DNA of 64,000 nt, from positions 329,091 through 393,090 of the forward strand of contig NZ_CP083985.1 in the NCBI RefSeq assembly GCF_020172665.1, given 5' to 3'. Position 1 is the first letter of the stretch. Each line of letters begins with the position of its first letter. Made by a program: the position numbers and the translations under genes. The notes beneath the pieces were generated by a model. The model was not told the DNA's origin. It saw only the letters and a program-made list of their open reading frames with translations, and made no database searches. Shown here piece by piece: positions 61,433 through 64,000 of this stretch. The stretch is from [Mycobacterium] zoologicum. Lineage in GTDB: Bacteria > Actinomycetota > Actinomycetes > Mycobacteriales > Mycobacteriaceae.

Positions 61433-62254
61433 ATGGGTCGGGTCGTACGCCGCAACGCCCGGCACCTTCGCGCCGGCACGACGACGCAACGTGAGGAGGC
61501 TCTGGCTGTCGAGGAGCCGCTGGAAATCCGAGTGAACGGCGCTCCGCTCAGCGTCACGATGCGTACCCCCGGAGCCGATGTCGAACTGGTCCAGGGGTTT
61601 CTGCTCACCGAGGGGATCATCGCCGGCCGCGACGACATGGTGACGGCACGCTACTGCTGCGGCACCGGGCAGAACCCACCGCAGGACTACAACGTGCTCG
61701 AGGTGACGCTGGCTGAGCACGTACCGCGACCGGACGTGGATCTGACCCGCAACTTCTACACCAGCTCGTCGTGCGGGGTGTGCGGCAAGGCATCTCTGGA
61801 AGCGGTGCGGCTGGCCAGCCGCTACGGCCCCGGCGACGATCCGGTGCGGGTCAGCGCGGCGGCCCTGACGGCGATGCCCGACCAACTGCGGGCTGCCCAG
61901 GACATGTTCGCCCGCACCGGCGGACTGCACGGCGCCGCGTTGTTCGACGCGGGCGGGTCGCTGCTGGTGGTTCGCGAAGATGTCGGACGGCACAATGCGG
62001 TCGACAAGGTGATCGGCTGGGCGCTCGAACACGGTCGGGTACCGCTGAACGGGACGGTGCTGCTGGTCAGTGGGCGGGCGTCGTTCGAGCTGACCCAGAA
62101 GGCGGTGATGGCCGGGGTGCCGCTGCTGGCCGCGGTGTCGGCCCCGTCGTCGCTGGCCGTCGATCTGGCTGCCGAAGCCGGGCTGACGCTGGTGGGGTTT
62201 CTGCGCGGCGACGCGATGAACGTCTACACCAGGCCGGACCGCGTCATCGGGTAA
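61433..62254 (+). CDS. fdhD: Formate dehydrogenase accessory sulfurtransferase FdhD
   Basis: 273-residue FdhD, which transfers sulfur from a cysteine desulfurase to the bis-MGD cofactor so that FDH becomes active. Cys pair in [14 protein letters not shown]; the nucleotide-binding region includes [20 protein letters not shown] and [15 protein letters not shown] at 61433 is preferred (family begins MGRVxRR); ATGs at 61421 and 61424 are alternatives. Divergent from fdhA, completing the FDH maturation set. Confidence 0.93.
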   Translation: MGRVVRRNARHLRAGTTTQREEALAVEEPLEIRVNGAPLSVTMRTPGADVELVQGFLLTEGIIAGRDDMVTARYCCGTGQNPPQDYNVLEVTLAEHVPRPDVDLTRNFYTSSSCGVCGKASLEAVRLASRYGPGDDPVRVSAAALTAMPDQLRAAQDMFARTGGLHGAALFDAGGSLLVVREDVGRHNAVDKVIGWALEHGRVPLNGTVLLVSGRASFELTQKAVMAGVPLLAAVSAPSSLAVDLAAEAGLTLVGFLRGDAMNVYTRPDRVIG

Positions 62255-62315
62255 GAGTCGGGATATTGTCCGCAAGAGCGGGTAATTACGCCTGATCAAC
62301 TTGCATTTCCGGGCG

Positions 62316-62349
62316 CAGGTATTAGTGTGACGAATCTGAGTAATACCTG
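62316..62349. promoter_or_regulatory. Nine-base inverted repeat upstream of PGRS gene
   Basis: CAGGTATTA and TAATACCTG separated by 16 bases, 28 bases before the start codon at 62377. Possible operator for a dimeric regulator or an mRNA hairpin covering the promoter. Confidence 0.45.
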
Positions 62350-62376
62350 ACCGGATTCCGTAGAACGAGGTGCACG

Positions 62377-63615
62377 ATGGCTAGTCACACCAAGCGCATG
62401 GTCGGCGTCGGCGCCGCGGCGGCGGCCTTCCTGGCTGGGGGAATGACGCCGGTCGCCACTCCCGCCGCACACGCCGACCTGTGGGACCTGATCGTCGATC
62501 CGGTGGTGAACTTCTTCGACGGCGACACGGGCGCCGACTCGTTCGCGGACTTCAGTGGCAGTGGCGTGGCGCTGGACACGTCCGACTTCGGGCAGTCGAT
62601 CAACGACGCGCTGCAGGCGTGGCTGGCCACTGACTCCGGCGCGCAGATGGCCGAAATGCTCAACGCGCCGTTCGTCTACCTGTTCGGCCGCGACCTGATC
62701 GGCAACGGCGTCGACGACTTCACCGACGCGAACACCTCGCTGCTGGGCAGCACCGGCCTGTACGGCGACCTCGGCGACGGCGGCTTCCTGTTCGGCAACG
62801 GCGGGGCCGGGGCCGACGGTGTGGCCGGGGTGAACGACGGCGCCGGCTGGGCCGGCGGCTCGGCGGGCATGATCGGCAACGGTGGCGACGGTGGTGCCGG
62901 TGCGGCCGGCGCGGCGGGCGGTGCCGGTGGGGACGGCGGCAGCATGTTCGGCAACGGTGGCAACGGCGGGGCCGGCGGCGCGAGCACCACGTTCGGGGTC
63001 GCCGGTGGTGACGGCGGCGCGGGCGGCAACGCCGGATCGTGGTACGGCAACGGCGGCGACGGCGGAATCGGTGGCGCGGGCGTGGCCGGCGTCCAGGGTG
63101 CGGGCTCAGGTGCCGGCGGGGCTGCGGGCAACGGCGGGGCCGGTGGCAACGGGGCTTCGCTGGGGACCGGCAACGGCGGCAACGGTGGCGCCGGTGGCAA
63201 GGGCGGCGACGGCGCCGCGGTCGCCGGCAGCGGCACCGGGGGTGGCGGCGGCGGTGGCGGTGGCGGCGGTGGCGGTACCGGCGGCGATCCCACTTCTCCC
63301 AACAACACCGCGGGCGGTGCCGGCGGTAAGGGTGGTGCAGGCGGCAGTGCGGCACTGATCTCCGGCAACGGCGGCAATGGCGGTGACGGCGGCAGTGGTG
63401 GTTTCGCCGGTATCAGAGGCCCCGGCAGCCCCGGTGGTGACGGCGGCACGGGCGGCGCGGCCGGCGCAGGCAGCATGAACGGCACCAACGGTACGGCGGG
63501 CGCCACGGGTAGCACTCCTGGCAGTAACGGCGGCGGTGGTGGCGGCTGTGTTCCCAACCCCGGCGGCGGCGGCCCGGGCGGACCCGGCAGCGGAACCGGG
63601 TGCAACGCCGGCTGA
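62377..63615 (+). CDS. Signal-peptide PGRS-repeat protein lacking a PE domain
   Basis: 412-residue protein. Residues 1-33 are a Sec signal peptide (cleavage after AHA, residue 33). A ~90-residue folded-looking segment follows (LWDLIVDPVVNFF; INDALQAWLATDSGAQMAEM; FVYLFGRDLIGNGVDDFTDA). Residues ~128-412 are PGRS-like (GGAGG/GNGG repeats), ending in a Pro/Gly tail with two Cys. PE_PGRS proteins have an N-terminal PE domain exported by ESX-5; here a Sec signal takes its place. GAGGTG precedes the ATG. Surface or envelope location likely; function unknown. Confidence 0.85.
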   Translation: MASHTKRMVGVGAAAAAFLAGGMTPVATPAAHADLWDLIVDPVVNFFDGDTGADSFADFSGSGVALDTSDFGQSINDALQAWLATDSGAQMAEMLNAPFVYLFGRDLIGNGVDDFTDANTSLLGSTGLYGDLGDGGFLFGNGGAGADGVAGVNDGAGWAGGSAGMIGNGGDGGAGAAGAAGGAGGDGGSMFGNGGNGGAGGASTTFGVAGGDGGAGGNAGSWYGNGGDGGIGGAGVAGVQGAGSGAGGAAGNGGAGGNGASLGTGNGGNGGAGGKGGDGAAVAGSGTGGGGGGGGGGGGGTGGDPTSPNNTAGGAGGKGGAGGSAALISGNGGNGGDGGSGGFAGIRGPGSPGGDGGTGGAAGAGSMNGTNGTAGATGSTPGSNGGGGGGCVPNPGGGGPGGPGSGTGCNAG

Positions 63616-63625
63616 GCGCCGTGAG

Positions 63626-64000
63626 TCAGCCTGTTTGTTTCCAGTCGTCGTCGACCGGGAAGTGCCGGGCGATCTCGTCGTAGTTCATCTTGTCGTAGCT
63701 GCGCAGCAGCCCTTCGTAGGCTTCGTCGTAGCCGGGTTCGCCGGGTAGGGGTTCGTCGAGGTCCGGCCAGCCTGGTGGTGGTGGTTTGGGGTCGGGCGGT
63801 TCAGCCTCAGGTGCGGCTCGGTGGTAGTCGATGGTGGCTTCGATGAGGTGGAAGGGGTTGATGCGGGGTTGGTCGTGGTCGAGTGCCGGTGGGGGTATCC
63901 ATTCGACGCGGCCGGTGTCACCGAGGCGGGTGGTCCAGCCCTGTTCGGTGGCCATCCGGTTGTCGGGGGCGCAGGCCAGGGTCAGGTCATCGATATCGGT
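63626..64000 (-). CDS. HNH endonuclease, DUF222/13E12 family, C-terminal part
   Basis: The gene runs off the right edge; 124 C-terminal residues are visible. The residues at the edge (DDLTLACAPDNRMATEQGWT) are the end of an HNH domain, followed by the family TRLGDTGRVEWIPPPALDHD tail and an acidic, Pro-rich C-terminus. An internal ATG at 63955 is not the start. Its C-terminal layout (WIPPP...QPRIN) differs from that of the HNH protein at 12284-13822, so the two belong to different subgroups. Confidence 0.85.
   Translation of the reverse strand, partial: TDIDDLTLACAPDNRMATEQGWTTRLGDTGRVEWIPPPALDHDQPRINPFHLIEATIDYHRAAPEAEPPDPKPPPPGWPDLDEPLPGEPGYDEAYEGLLRSYDKMNYDEIARHFPVDDDWKQTG

Noticed and set aside
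62800..63600. CRISPR array or simple tandem repeat in the PGRS region
   Set aside because: The repetition is at the protein level (GGAGG/GNGG) with irregular unit length and no constant repeat-spacer pattern.
62676..63605. Proline-rich protein on the minus strand opposite the PGRS gene
   Set aside because: It is simply the complement of GGC/GGT glycine codons; no signal, no start context.

Overview
The window comes from a high-GC actinobacterium, almost certainly a non-tuberculous mycobacterium. Three mycobacterial hallmarks support this: a secreted PE-PPE-domain hydrolase, 13E12-type (DUF222) HNH endonucleases (one complete, one cut by the right edge) and a Gly-rich PGRS protein. From memory, the gene order follows the M. 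tuberculosis Rv0241c-Rv0276 block with insertions and replacements. Many genes carry a TANNNT -10 box only 6-7 nt before the start codon, the mycobacterial leaderless architecture.

Layout. 1-4.2 kb: the tail of a TetR gene, two back-to-back vapBC toxin-antitoxin pairs, and a PE-PPE hydrolase divergent from a TetR gene. 4.2-12.3 kb: a lipid block (htdX, fabG4, fadA2, fadE5, flavin reductase) interrupted by a GlxA-type AraC regulator and a DJ-1/PfpI enzyme. 12.3-14.7 kb: an HNH endonuclease and a SuhB-type phosphatase. 14.7-19.3 kb: succinate dehydrogenase 1 (sdhB, sdhA, anchor), a small conserved protein and hsp20/acr2 with an HspR-like operator. 19.4-27.5 kb: nitrite assimilation (nirBD, two NarK transporters, a sirohydrochlorin chelatase for siroheme, a winged-helix protein). 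27.8-35.7 kb: an SbtA-type bicarbonate transporter, PxpC/PxpB, a FecB2-like lipoprotein and a fused 5-oxoprolinase.

35.7-41.8 kb: a catabolic cluster (acyl-CoA dehydrogenase, APH-type kinase, SDR, acyl-CoA ligase) behind an unusual XRE-TetR fusion regulator. Its composition resembles levulinate/4-hydroxyacid (Lva, ACAD10/11-like) degradation. 41.9-50.4 kb: fadD2, a dinB gene bracketed by inverted palindromic elements, fadE6, a 2-hydroxyacid dehydrogenase, two TetR genes, a VOC protein and a DUF2236 protein. 50.6-51.7 kb: a secreted two-repeat protein of unknown function behind a near-consensus promoter.

51.7-62.3 kb is the most striking region, a complete selenocysteine system: selB, selA, selC (tRNA-Sec with UCA anticodon) and selD, next to a membrane formate dehydrogenase (fdhA, fdhB, NrfD-type subunit) and fdhD. 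fdhA contains an in-frame TGA followed, 11 nt later, by a 7-bp hairpin with a GGUCU loop, so the two apparent reading frames are one selenoprotein of 1058 residues. All parts needed to make and use one selenoprotein sit together. The window ends with a signal-peptide PGRS protein lacking a PE domain and the C-terminal part of a second HNH endonuclease.
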